A stretch of 45,245 nucleotides of DNA, taken from a virus. The notes below the pieces were generated by a model. That model had not been told where the DNA came from and did not search any database. It worked only from the letters and a program-made list of their open reading frames with translations. The position numbers were made by a program, and so were the translations under genes. The stretch covers positions 1 to 45,245 of the IMG/VR virus record IMGVR_UViG_3300032046_004340; one strand, given 5' to 3'. Shown here one piece after another: positions 7,301 to 15,523 of this stretch (within the stretch, counting starts at the first letter, position 1; each line of letters starts with the position of its first letter).

Positions 7301-8176
7301 ATGGATGAAACAAAACTGAAAATACAAGTGCATCATATAGGAGGAATAGGAGACTGCGGACCGGCAGAGCAAATGACAATGCTCAAGGATGATGTCAAGT
7401 GGACATTCTATGATGCAAGTGAGGAATCATTAGAAAAATGCAATATTGAGAATAAAGACGCAACCTTGATAAACAAAGCAATAGGTGGAGAAAACAATAA
7501 AGTCAAGTTTAATATAATGAAAAACAAATCAGCAAGCAGTGTATTAATGCCTGCAAAATCCGCAGAGGAATATGCAATCCCCGGAACAGATATATCCTGG
7601 GGAGAGCATACAGAAATTATAGGAACAGAGGAAATAGAGTTAAACAAACTTGACACATTAATTGAAAAAGGAGAAATATCCAAACCAGACTTTTTATCAA
7701 TAGATGTCCAAGGTACGGAATTGGAAGTGATCAAAGGAATACAGGAAAATCTTAAGGATGTGCAGGGACTTGTATGCGAGGTCGAATTCTCTCAATTGTA
7801 TGAAGGACAAGCACTTTTTCCAGAAATATTCAACAAAATGAAAGATAATGGATTCAGATTCTGCGCATTTTACAATATGCAGTATTTCCCTTCTCATACA
7901 TTTGCAAAACAAGTAAGAGGATTCGGATTCCTTACAGTGGCAGAAGCACTATTCTTAAGGGAGCCAAAATTCGATGATTTAACGGCAGACAAAATTGTCA
8001 AATTATTTAAATTGTGCGCAATAGCAATATGCTTCAATCAAAGGGATTGGGCTCACTACATACTTGAGATAATGAGGCTCAAAGGAGTAAATATATGGGA
8101 CTGCGACAAGGAAAATAAGTTCTTTTATATGAATAAATTAAAGGAGGCATATAGAATTCACACATGGAATATTTAG
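7301..8176 (+). CDS. FkbM-family methyltransferase
   Basis: The start at 7301 follows the upstream TAA by one base; a longer frame from 7238 would run through the previous gene. The 291-residue product has a weak N-terminal SAM-binding region (HHIGGIGDCGPAE, residues 11-23) and the FkbM hallmark FLSIDVQGTELEVIKGI with Asp135. FkbM enzymes are usually O-methyltransferases acting on sugars or polyketides. Here the gene sits between the two halves of the thiamine enzyme, so it probably methylates the product of the same pathway. The C-terminal 80 residues are helical and not assignable. Confidence 0.82.
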   Translation: MDETKLKIQVHHIGGIGDCGPAEQMTMLKDDVKWTFYDASEESLEKCNIENKDATLINKAIGGENNKVKFNIMKNKSASSVLMPAKSAEEYAIPGTDISWGEHTEIIGTEEIELNKLDTLIEKGEISKPDFLSIDVQGTELEVIKGIQENLKDVQGLVCEVEFSQLYEGQALFPEIFNKMKDNGFRFCAFYNMQYFPSHTFAKQVRGFGFLTVAEALFLREPKFDDLTADKIVKLFKLCAIAICFNQRDWAHYILEIMRLKGVNIWDCDKENKFFYMNKLKEAYRIHTWNI

Positions 8177-8712
8177 AAGAATGCAAAAAAGCAATGGAAT
8201 GGTTAAGCCAAAAGAAAGATACAATCTTCATAGGACAAACTGTAGTGTATGAAGGAAGCCCAATGTATAGAAGTCTGATCGATGTGCCAATCAGTAAGAA
8301 AATAGAAATGCCAATCGCAGAAGATATGCAGATGGGAATAAGCATTGGACTGGCACTTGAAGGATTCATACCTATTTCAATCTATCCAAGAATAGACTTT
8401 TTATTGTGTGCTATCAACCAATTAATCAATCACCTTGACAAAGTAGAGGAAATGAGTCATGGGGAATTCAGACCAGGAGTAATAATTAGAACACAGATAG
8501 GAAACACAAAGCCACTATATCCAGGACCACAACATTGCGGAAATTATTATCAAGGATTAAAAGAACTATGCAAGAACATATTGGTAATCAAGATAGAAAA
8601 GGCAGAAAGCATAATAGAATGTTATGAATTAGCATATGCAAGAGCCCAGACAGGATCATCAACTTTATTAATAGAAACACCTCAAGGAGGGAGGAATCCA
8701 AACAAAAAATAA
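8164..8712 (+). CDS. thiamine-diphosphate enzyme, E1 beta-like (Pyr domain only)
   Basis: A 182-residue pyrimidine-binding domain of a ThDP enzyme. The key Glu53 lies in MPIAEDMQMGISIGLALEG, matching the glutamate that activates the thiamine ring in E1 beta and transketolase. The next stretch (PRIDFLLCAINQLINH) is the conserved F-D-x2-x2-A-x-D/N-Q-I-x-N region. The usual third (transketolase C-terminal) domain is absent. With the gene at 6640 it would form a minimal two-domain heteromer. No lipoyl E2 gene is seen, so carboligation or decarboxylation of a sugar precursor is more likely than a dehydrogenase complex. Confidence 0.78.
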   Translation: MEYLEECKKAMEWLSQKKDTIFIGQTVVYEGSPMYRSLIDVPISKKIEMPIAEDMQMGISIGLALEGFIPISIYPRIDFLLCAINQLINHLDKVEEMSHGEFRPGVIIRTQIGNTKPLYPGPQHCGNYYQGLKELCKNILVIKIEKAESIIECYELAYARAQTGSSTLLIETPQGGRNPNKK

Positions 8713-8713
8713 A

Positions 8714-8890
8714 ATGGGAAGAACAAAACAAGACAAAGCAAGAATAAGCAAGCAGGAGCATGAAATAGTTTATTTGAGAAAAATTGCTAGAGAATATCTA
8801 AAGGAAACTCAAAATGGAGTTGGATGTGATATTCAAAGAAGATTAGCAAAAGCAGTATTAAAATTCACAAAGGGAAAATGCAAGGAGTAA
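8714..8890 (+). CDS. small basic hypothetical protein, 58 aa
   Basis: Begins one base after the upstream stop and overlaps the cupin gene start by 13 bases. Product: MGRTKQDKARISKQEHEIVY and onward, basic and predicted to be helical. No domain recognised. The tight packing on both sides supports it as a real gene. Confidence 0.55.
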   Translation: MGRTKQDKARISKQEHEIVYLRKIAREYLKETQNGVGCDIQRRLAKAVLKFTKGKCKE

Positions 8891-9252
8891 CAATCTGGAA
8901 TGCTCAAATAGCCCATGAAGATGAGCGAAGAAGCATAATGCCTATATTTAATGGAGAATTTACAGCCAGGCAAATCAAGATACTGAGAGCAAAAAAGGGA
9001 AGCATACTGGGAAACCACTATCATCTATATTCAGAGATTAGGTACCTAATGAAAGGAGAAGTTTATTACTGGCTTTTGAACAAGAGAACAAGCGAAAAAA
9101 TAGAGTTCATAATGCATGAGGGGGAAATAATGATGACGGGACCAGAGATAGTGCACACAGGGGAATTCATGAAAGATTCAATAATGATAGAAGGAACTGA
9201 GGATCCTTATATTTCAGCAGAAATAAATGATTACAAGGAGATATTAAAATAA
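8878..9252 (+). CDS. cupin-fold sugar-modifying protein (WxcM/FdtA-like)
   Basis: A 124-residue single cupin. It reads DERRSIMPIF, then GSILGNHYHLYSEIRYLMKGE (the first cupin box with two His and a Glu) and PEIVHTG (the second box His). Cupins of this size in glycan clusters are often sugar 3,4-ketoisomerases (FdtA/WxcM type) or dTDP-sugar epimerase relatives, which act on keto-sugars made by dehydratases. The next gene encodes just such a dehydratase-like SDR and overlaps this stop. The exact reaction is inference. Confidence 0.72.
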   Translation: MQGVTIWNAQIAHEDERRSIMPIFNGEFTARQIKILRAKKGSILGNHYHLYSEIRYLMKGEVYYWLLNKRTSEKIEFIMHEGEIMMTGPEIVHTGEFMKDSIMIEGTEDPYISAEINDYKEILK

Positions 9253-10364
9253 TTATAAATTTTATTACAGGAATAGGTGGATTTGTAGCTTCGCATTTGG
9301 CAGAATATTTATTGTCTAAAGGCGAAAAAGTTATAGGTACATACCGATGGAATGAAGACTTGACAAGACTAAAAAAATTCAATAAAAATGAAATAGTATT
9401 CATTCCGATGGATCTAAACGATTTGTCTAGTTGCATCAGAGCAATTAAAAATACAAAGCCAGACTATATATTTCATTTGGCAGCACAATCTTATGTACCA
9501 GACAGTTTCATTTATCCAGAGGAAACCATAAGAACAAACACAATAGGAACCCTGAACTTGCTAGAAGCGGTAAGAATAGTCAGAGAAGATCTAAGCCGCA
9601 CAAACGAATACGGAATAATCTATGATACAGAAGAGCCAGAAATAGGAAAAATAAAAAATATATGCAACAAGGAGACTGGGGAAACATTGAATTTAATCAA
9701 TGTGCAAGCATCAGGAAGATTTGATCCAGTTATTCATGTATGCAGCAGTTCGGAAGTATATGGACTTGTCAAAAAAGAGGATATACCTATCAAGGAAAGC
9801 CAACCATTTAATCCATCAAATCCTTACGCAATAGGAAAAGTAGGGGAAGATATGGTAGGACTAATGTACTGGACAAATTATGGAATAAAAACAATCAGGA
9901 CTCGAATGTTCACCCATACAGGACCAGGTAGAACCATGATGAGCGCAGAATGTAACTTTGCTAGGCAGATTGTTAAATTAGAAAAGAGACATAGCAATCT
10001 ATGCAAAGGAGAGATAGAACCAATAAAACATGGGAATTTAGATTCAATAAGGACTTGGGCGGATGTTAGAGATGCAGTAAGAGCATATTGGTTGTTGGTT
10101 AGAAAATGTAAACCAGGAGAAGTTTATAACATTGGAGGTAATACAACAAAAACAATTGGGGAGATGCTGGATTATTTGATAAGTATAAGCACAATATCTG
10201 GGCATTTATGGAAACAATTGGATCCAACCTTATTAAGATCATACGATGTGACGCTTCAAATCCCGGATTGCTCAAAATTCATAAATGAAACAGGATGGAA
10301 ACCAGAATATAAATTCGAGCAAACAATGCTGGACCTTCTAGATTGGTGGAGGCAAAACATATGA
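9249..10364 (+). CDS. GDP-mannose 4,6-dehydratase-like SDR, probable ATA start
   Basis: An extended SDR of about 371 residues. The Rossmann motif FITGIGGFVASHLAEYLL starts too early for the first TTG at 9297, which would cut off the cofactor site. The frame continues upstream without ATG, GTG or TTG. ATA at 9249 sits 8 bases after AAGGAG (9235-9240) and overlaps the previous stop, so it is the best start. Active-site motifs: SSSEVYG and Tyr-x3-Lys in NPYAIGK. The GPGRTMMSAECNFARQI and GNLDSIRTWADVRD stretches match the GDP-mannose 4,6-dehydratase/Rmd group. Role: making a 4-keto-6-deoxy nucleotide sugar. Confidence 0.85.
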   Translation: MIINFITGIGGFVASHLAEYLLSKGEKVIGTYRWNEDLTRLKKFNKNEIVFIPMDLNDLSSCIRAIKNTKPDYIFHLAAQSYVPDSFIYPEETIRTNTIGTLNLLEAVRIVREDLSRTNEYGIIYDTEEPEIGKIKNICNKETGETLNLINVQASGRFDPVIHVCSSSEVYGLVKKEDIPIKESQPFNPSNPYAIGKVGEDMVGLMYWTNYGIKTIRTRMFTHTGPGRTMMSAECNFARQIVKLEKRHSNLCKGEIEPIKHGNLDSIRTWADVRDAVRAYWLLVRKCKPGEVYNIGGNTTKTIGEMLDYLISISTISGHLWKQLDPTLLRSYDVTLQIPDCSKFINETGWKPEYKFEQTMLDLLDWWRQNI

Positions 10365-11608
10365 GAGCAAATTTTATAATTTTAAGTTGGAAATATTGGG
10401 AACAACCATTAAGAGCCCAACCATTAACCCAAATGTATCTGGCCACAATACTGGAAGAAAGAGGAGTTTCAATAAAATTCACAGACTTTAGGGATGGACC
10501 AAAGAAGCCAGAGGATGCAGATATTTATTTCTACACAGTGGCATCTCCAGACTTCGAGGAAGTGAAAGAAATAGTTGCAAACATAAGAAAGACTTCAAAA
10601 TCTCCGCATATTGCGGGCGGAGCTCACCCAAACATATTTCCTCAGGAATCATTAGAGATTTTTGATTCGATAGTTCTGGGCAGAGGAGAGGAATCAATTG
10701 TGCAAGTAACAAAAGACATCTTAAACAATAAACTCAAAAAAACATATGACATGCCTGCAAATGGAGAATATCCCTTTCCAAAAAGACATTTTTTACCAAA
10801 AGAAAAGATAATAACAAGTTTATTCAAAACAGAAAACATTCCAAGCACAACTGTATTATTCTCCCATGGATGCCCATATTATTGCAGTTTCTGCGCCAAT
10901 TACAACCGAATGCCCATCCAAAGAAGGTCCATAGAAAGCATATCAAACGAGCTAGATTACCTCAAAAAAGAATATGGATTAAAGGGAGTAAGTCTTCAGG
11001 ATGAAATATGTTTTCCAAGCAATCCTAATGAATTCTTCAATTTTATGAATTTAATGAAATCAAAGGATATATTATGGAGAGGGCAAGCCAGGGCAGGAAT
11101 AAACGAAGCAGACATACAAGAGGCATCAAAATCCAATTGTTTGGAATTATCAATAGGCCTTGAGAGTGTGGACCAGAATGTATTAAACATAGCCAGAAAA
11201 GGAATAAAAGTAGAAATGGCCAGGCAGACAATGGATTACTGCAAAAAGTACGGAATCAAAGTGAGATTATATCTGCTTAATGGTCTTCCAGGAGAGCCAA
11301 AAGATATTGTAGAACGAACAAAGCAATTCATAAATGAAACAAATCCAGATGTAGTTTTATTAAGCACATTGCAGCCATATCCTGGATGCGACATATATAA
11401 CAACCCAAAAAAATATGGGATCAAATGGATAGACAAGGATTTCACAAAATACAATCATCTAAGATGCAGATTCGCAGACTCAAAAGATAAAATAGAGGAA
11501 GCAGTGCCATTTGAATATGTGAAAGGAAGAGGATTCACAAGGAAACAAATAATGAGTAATCTGATAGAAATGCAAACATTCCTAAGGGAAAGAGGATTGA
11601 ACAAATGA
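10361..11608 (+). CDS. radical SAM enzyme, B12-binding type (first)
   Basis: Start at 10361 by ATGA overlap; a TTG-type extension from 10343 is less likely. A 415-residue protein. Residues 1-130 form a Rossmann-like region as in cobalamin-binding radical SAM enzymes (HIAGGAHPN is conserved), though a DxHxxG cobalamin ligand motif is missing, as in many members. The [4Fe-4S] site is Cys171-x3-Cys175-x2-Cys178 (CPYYCSFC), followed by the TIM-barrel core with IGLES and YLLNGLPGE. The family makes C- or P-methylations and ring rearrangements. In this cluster C-methylation of a sugar is plausible. Confidence 0.85.
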   Translation: MRANFIILSWKYWEQPLRAQPLTQMYLATILEERGVSIKFTDFRDGPKKPEDADIYFYTVASPDFEEVKEIVANIRKTSKSPHIAGGAHPNIFPQESLEIFDSIVLGRGEESIVQVTKDILNNKLKKTYDMPANGEYPFPKRHFLPKEKIITSLFKTENIPSTTVLFSHGCPYYCSFCANYNRMPIQRRSIESISNELDYLKKEYGLKGVSLQDEICFPSNPNEFFNFMNLMKSKDILWRGQARAGINEADIQEASKSNCLELSIGLESVDQNVLNIARKGIKVEMARQTMDYCKKYGIKVRLYLLNGLPGEPKDIVERTKQFINETNPDVVLLSTLQPYPGCDIYNNPKKYGIKWIDKDFTKYNHLRCRFADSKDKIEEAVPFEYVKGRGFTRKQIMSNLIEMQTFLRERGLNK

Positions 11609-12234
11609 AAATATTAAATCTTTATGCAGGAATAGGTGGAAATAGAAAGTTATGGACCGGACACGAAATCATAGCAGTAGAAAATATCCCAGAGATAGCA
11701 AAAATATATCAAGAATTCTTCCCAGAAGATAAGATTATAATTGCGGATGCACATCAATTCTTATTAGAGCATTTTCAAAAGTTTGATTTTATATGGAGCA
11801 GTCCGCCTTGTCAAAGTCATTCAGGAACAAACAATTTTTTGAAAGGTCAAGGAATATTCAGATTTCCAGATATGAAATTATATGAAGAAATCATTTTTTT
11901 AAAGCATTTTTTCAAAGGAAAGTGGGTAGTAGAAAATGTCAAACCTTACTACAAGCCACTGATTGAACCACAAAGAATAGGAAGACATTGCTTCTGGGCA
12001 AATTTTAAAATAGAACCCATAAAAATTGATTATCAAATAGGCACAATGAATAGACAAGCAAGCAAAGAGAAACAAAGGAAAGCAATAATAAGAGAAGCAC
12101 AAATCCCAGAATTAATAGATTTGCATGGACTAAACAATTTAAAAATTAAATTAAAAAACAAAAGACAAATATTAAGGAATTGTGTATTGCCAAAAATAGG
12201 AGAACATATATTAAAATGTGCAAGCATCAAATGA
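11605..12234 (+). CDS. C5 cytosine-specific DNA methyltransferase-like protein
   Basis: A 209-residue protein. It has SAM motif I (LNLYAGIGGNRKLW), the catalytic PCQ loop with Cys69 (SSPPCQSHSG) and the ENV motif (VVENVKP, 110-112). These define C5-type methyltransferases, which methylate cytosine carbon 5. It is shorter than typical Dcm enzymes (over 300 aa): the C-terminal target-recognition region is small, so it is either a compact phage type or partly degenerate. It is coupled on both sides to sugar genes. It may protect viral DNA from restriction, or start a larger base modification. Confidence 0.82.
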   Translation: MKILNLYAGIGGNRKLWTGHEIIAVENIPEIAKIYQEFFPEDKIIIADAHQFLLEHFQKFDFIWSSPPCQSHSGTNNFLKGQGIFRFPDMKLYEEIIFLKHFFKGKWVVENVKPYYKPLIEPQRIGRHCFWANFKIEPIKIDYQIGTMNRQASKEKQRKAIIREAQIPELIDLHGLNNLKIKLKNKRQILRNCVLPKIGEHILKCASIK

Positions 12235-12905
12235 TACCCTTAATTGTTATTCCAGTCTATAATGACTTAAAATACTTCCAAATGGCAGTGGAAAGCATCT
12301 TTAAATCCACAGAGCAGCCATTCACTTTGATTATCATAGAAAGCGAGAGCACAGATGGAAGCGCAGAATACACAGACAAACTGAAAGAGATATATCCAGG
12401 CAAGGACATAGAGATAATCCACACAAAAAAGGAAGGGCCAATGAAGGCGATGAATCTCGGATTTAAATTGGCTTTGGAAAGAAAGAAAGACATATACTTC
12501 ACACAGACAGATGTAATCCATACCGGAATGTTTGACAGGGACTGGCTGATGGAATATGAGGCAATTGGAAAGATGCCTGATTGTGGGATTGCAACTTGCT
12601 GGGGAGGAGGAGGAACAGCATGCGACAATTATGTGAACAATTTTCAATGGGTAGGTGGATGGAGCACATACATACCATATAAGACTATTGAGAAATTAGG
12701 AGGATATGATGAGAACTTCGAAATAGGATGGGGAGCAGACATAGAATATTCATGGAGAATTATAAATGCAGGGCTAAGAATTTATAGGATAGATTATTGG
12801 GTGTATCATCATCGTAGAACGCCACATCTAAATGACATGAATGAAGAGATAAAAAGAATAGACAAACAAAATTCTGCCTATTTCAGGAGGAAATATAATA
12901 TATGA
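12231..12905 (+). CDS. GT2 family glycosyltransferase
   Basis: Start at 12231 (ATGA overlap, product MIPLIVIPVYND). An ATG at 12216 is possible; the TTG at 12180 is unlikely. The 224-residue GT-A enzyme opens with the classic IPLIVIPVYN strand. It continues with ESESTDGS, EGPMKAMNLGF, a TQTDV stretch in place of the usual DxD, and GWGADIEYSWRIINAG, which carries the acidic catalytic-base region. GT2 enzymes use NDP-sugars with inversion. The DxD replacement (QTD) is notable but still ends in Asp. The acceptor is unknown. Confidence 0.85.
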   Translation: MIPLIVIPVYNDLKYFQMAVESIFKSTEQPFTLIIIESESTDGSAEYTDKLKEIYPGKDIEIIHTKKEGPMKAMNLGFKLALERKKDIYFTQTDVIHTGMFDRDWLMEYEAIGKMPDCGIATCWGGGGTACDNYVNNFQWVGGWSTYIPYKTIEKLGGYDENFEIGWGADIEYSWRIINAGLRIYRIDYWVYHHRRTPHLNDMNEEIKRIDKQNSAYFRRKYNI

Positions 12906-14164
12906 AAGTCACATTAATCAATCCGCCAAGTCCATTTCTATTAGATGAAAGAGTATTTCCTTATCTGGGAATACTTTCAGTAGCAACATCTTGGAAACAC
13001 AGAGGAATGGATGTAGAGATAATGGACTTAAATGGAATCAAAAATTGGAAAAAAGAAATCAAATCAATAGAAAGCAAATTAGTTGGAATATCATCCACAT
13101 CAGCACAATTCAAATATGCATACGAAATCAACAGGATTTTAAAAAGAAGAGGCAAAACAACATTCATAGGAGGACCGCATGCAACAGCAATCTATTCATT
13201 GAGGGACAAAGGAATAACAGATATCAATACCCAAAGACTGGAGGAATTTGACATGATCATAGCCGGAGACGGAGAAAACGCATCATTAACCGGAAAGAAA
13301 TGGACAAAGACAGAATTGATTGATATAAACAAATTGCCAATCCCAGACAGAAGAATGATAAATATAAAGTCATACAAATATCAGATAGATGGAAGAGACG
13401 CAACAATCATAATGACCCAAAGAGGTTGTCCATTCAGGTGTGAATTCTGCTGTGGAAGGGACATAGAAATGTACAGCATTCCTAGGCAAAGGGATCCTAA
13501 AGATGTTGTGAAGGAAATGGACTATCTCCATGATGAGTTTGGATTTTCCGCATTTATGTGGTTTGATGATGAAATAAATATAAATTCGCACAGATTGACA
13601 GAATTGGCAAAGTTGCTCAAAGACAGGGACTACAAACATAGGGGATTTGTCAGAAGTGACTTATTAGTAAAGCATCCGAAAGTCATAGACCATCTAGTAG
13701 AAGCGGGATTTGTGGAATTGTGCAGCGGAATAGAAAGTGGATCAGATAGAATACTCAGAATAATCAACAAAGGAACAACCAATCAAATAAATATACAGGC
13801 CGCAAGAATGATCCAAGAACATGGAATGAAATATAAGGCATTCACTATATTAGGGCACCCATCCGAAACATATGAAGATGTAATGATGACCAAGCGATTT
13901 ATTCAGGAAATAAAGCCAGATTCATTTGATGTGACAATATTAACTCCCTATCCTGGAAGCAGGATCTATGATTGTGCAGAGCCATCAAATAAGTTTAGAG
14001 TATATAGATTTGAATATAAGGGATTATACTTCAACATGCCAGACTTCTCAAGGCATGAAGTATTCTACAAAGGACAAGGAGCTCACCCATGCTTTTCCAG
14101 AACAGAAGAATTAAATTCAACAGACCTATTGAATCTGAGAGAGGAGCTATTAAAATGCATATAG
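12902..14164 (+). CDS. radical SAM enzyme, B12-binding type (second)
   Basis: A 420-residue protein that starts in an ATGA overlap. The N-terminus MKVTLINPPSPFLLDERVFP and the GGPHAT turn are typical of the cobalamin-binding half of BchE/HpnP-like radical SAM proteins. The iron-sulfur site is Cys176-x3-Cys180-x2-Cys183 (CPFRCEFC). Core elements FDDEININ, CSGIESGS and TILGHPSET follow. It shares architecture with the gene at 10361 but differs widely in sequence, so they are probably separate reactions and not a recent duplication. It is placed between two GT2 genes. Confidence 0.86.
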   Translation: MKVTLINPPSPFLLDERVFPYLGILSVATSWKHRGMDVEIMDLNGIKNWKKEIKSIESKLVGISSTSAQFKYAYEINRILKRRGKTTFIGGPHATAIYSLRDKGITDINTQRLEEFDMIIAGDGENASLTGKKWTKTELIDINKLPIPDRRMINIKSYKYQIDGRDATIIMTQRGCPFRCEFCCGRDIEMYSIPRQRDPKDVVKEMDYLHDEFGFSAFMWFDDEININSHRLTELAKLLKDRDYKHRGFVRSDLLVKHPKVIDHLVEAGFVELCSGIESGSDRILRIINKGTTNQINIQAARMIQEHGMKYKAFTILGHPSETYEDVMMTKRFIQEIKPDSFDVTILTPYPGSRIYDCAEPSNKFRVYRFEYKGLYFNMPDFSRHEVFYKGQGAHPCFSRTEELNSTDLLNLREELLKCI

Positions 14165-14991
14165 ATATAATGGTAGTAAGCATAGACAGGCCAACTGAAA
14201 TCGCACTTTTACTTCAAAGCCTTAGAACTCAGACACATAAAGAATGGGATCTTTATATCATGGATGACCGATCAGGAGTACCTTACCCAAACCATCATTT
14301 CATAATATCACTGATCAATAGAATAAAACTGGAAGGGCACCATGTAACGGTCTGGAGGAATGACATAAGATATGGAGTGACTAAATTAAGGCAAAAAGTG
14401 GTAGACAAGATCATGGAAGAAGGAAAAGGTGAAGCAATACTTAGGCTTGATGATGACAATATATTAGAGCCAGATTATATTGAAAGATTAGTGAATGTAC
14501 TAAACCAAGGATATGATATTGCAAGCGGACTGGTGCCTCATATAGCAATTCCATTTATCAAAAGGGAAACTCGATTTGTAAAGCCATTCATAGCAGACAT
14601 AATATTAAATGAAGATGGATCAATAAAAAGCTTTGGAGACGACTGCGGATGTGAATATATCGAAAAAGAAATTATACCAAGTCCTCACTTTAGAAGTATG
14701 GCATTAATCAGGAAGAAAGTCCATGAGAAAGTCAAATATGAGGACAATCTCGGATTCTGCAGCTTCAGGGAAGAGGAATTCTTTAGTTTCAAGGCAATTA
14801 TAGAGGGATTCAAAATTGGAGTGGATACAGGAGCAATCGCATATCATTTGTGCACACCTAGTGGAGGCGAAAGAACCCCAGAATTTCAGAATAACCTGCA
14901 ATATAACCATAATCGATTAAATGAATTTACAAAGGAATTATTTAAAAAGCATGGAGATTTCATAAGTAAATACAAGGAGCAATTCAAATGA
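14155..14991 (+). CDS. GT2 family glycosyltransferase
   Basis: The start at 14155 (MHIDIMVVSIDRPTEIALLL) is chosen over an upstream in-frame start at 14089 because it restores the normal GT2 N-terminus. 278 residues. It has TQTHKEWDLYIMDDRSG, LRLDDDN as the DxD metal-binding motif, and later FREEEFFSFKAIIEGF as the acceptor-side acidic motif. It should transfer one sugar from an NDP-sugar. Coupled to its neighbours by short overlaps. The substrate cannot be deduced. Confidence 0.85.
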   Translation: MHIDIMVVSIDRPTEIALLLQSLRTQTHKEWDLYIMDDRSGVPYPNHHFIISLINRIKLEGHHVTVWRNDIRYGVTKLRQKVVDKIMEEGKGEAILRLDDDNILEPDYIERLVNVLNQGYDIASGLVPHIAIPFIKRETRFVKPFIADIILNEDGSIKSFGDDCGCEYIEKEIIPSPHFRSMALIRKKVHEKVKYEDNLGFCSFREEEFFSFKAIIEGFKIGVDTGAIAYHLCTPSGGERTPEFQNNLQYNHNRLNEFTKELFKKHGDFISKYKEQFK

Positions 14992-15386
14992 GGGATATAA
15001 AGATGAATAAATATTTTCCAACAGGCAAATCTATTCATTCACAAATTAAACATAGAAAAAGAAATTTAAGAAATTGTAAAGCAATATGTGATAATTGTAA
15101 AATAATAAGCAGAACAAGACATATGCATTTTGTTAAAGGAGAATATTGGTGTTATAATTGTTATCAAAAGACTAAAGGATGTAGAATAAATATGGGAACA
15201 TTTACTATCCAACAAAAAGCAGAATCAATATTAAGAAAATTACAAGATATAGATGATAATAAAATTAGAAAAGTTAGGGGACCCTATGGATATAGGTCAC
15301 AATATAGTATTAATGTTCCTTCTTGTTATAAAAATAAATTTGTGAGAATTATTGTTATGGGGGAATTCAAATGCCACGAGACATAA
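14988..15386 (+). CDS. zinc-ribbon hypothetical protein, 132 aa
   Basis: Starts in an ATGA overlap. It contains two Cys pairs, CDNC (around residue 34) and CYNC (around residue 55), separated by a His-rich stretch (TRHMHFVKGEYW), consistent with a zinc finger of about 25 residues. The second half ends in a beta-rich segment (YRSQYSINVPSCYKNKFVRI). The reading frame is visibly more AT-rich than its neighbours and uses softer codons, which suggests a separate origin. Function unknown; DNA or RNA binding is possible. Confidence 0.6.
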   Translation: MRDIKMNKYFPTGKSIHSQIKHRKRNLRNCKAICDNCKIISRTRHMHFVKGEYWCYNCYQKTKGCRINMGTFTIQQKAESILRKLQDIDDNKIRKVRGPYGYRSQYSINVPSCYKNKFVRIIVMGEFKCHET

Positions 15387-15523
15387 AGCAAATATTGAAA
15401 GGGGAATTCCCTGGAGAAGACAAGCCAATAACAGAAAGGAAATGTTTAAATTGCGGATATATAAGAAGATATGGAACAAAATGCCCAATGTGCGGAGAAA
15501 TAAAAAGCGAGGCAGTCAAATGA
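15371..15523 (+). CDS. zinc-ribbon miniprotein, 50 aa
   Basis: A short gene overlapping the preceding stop by 16 bases and the next start as ATGA. After a 24-residue lead it shows CLNCGYIRRYGTKCPMCG, a compact CxxC-x9-CxxC zinc ribbon. Such ribbons are common as protein or nucleic acid adaptors in archaea. It likely reads through with the glycosyltransferase gene that follows. Confidence 0.7.
   Translation: MPRDIKQILKGEFPGEDKPITERKCLNCGYIRRYGTKCPMCGEIKSEAVK

Noticed and set aside
10343-14164. Anaerobic magnesium-protoporphyrin cyclase (BchE) for both radical SAM genes
   Set aside because: The resemblance is to the wider cobalamin-binding radical SAM group. Context is sugar chemistry and no tetrapyrrole genes are nearby.
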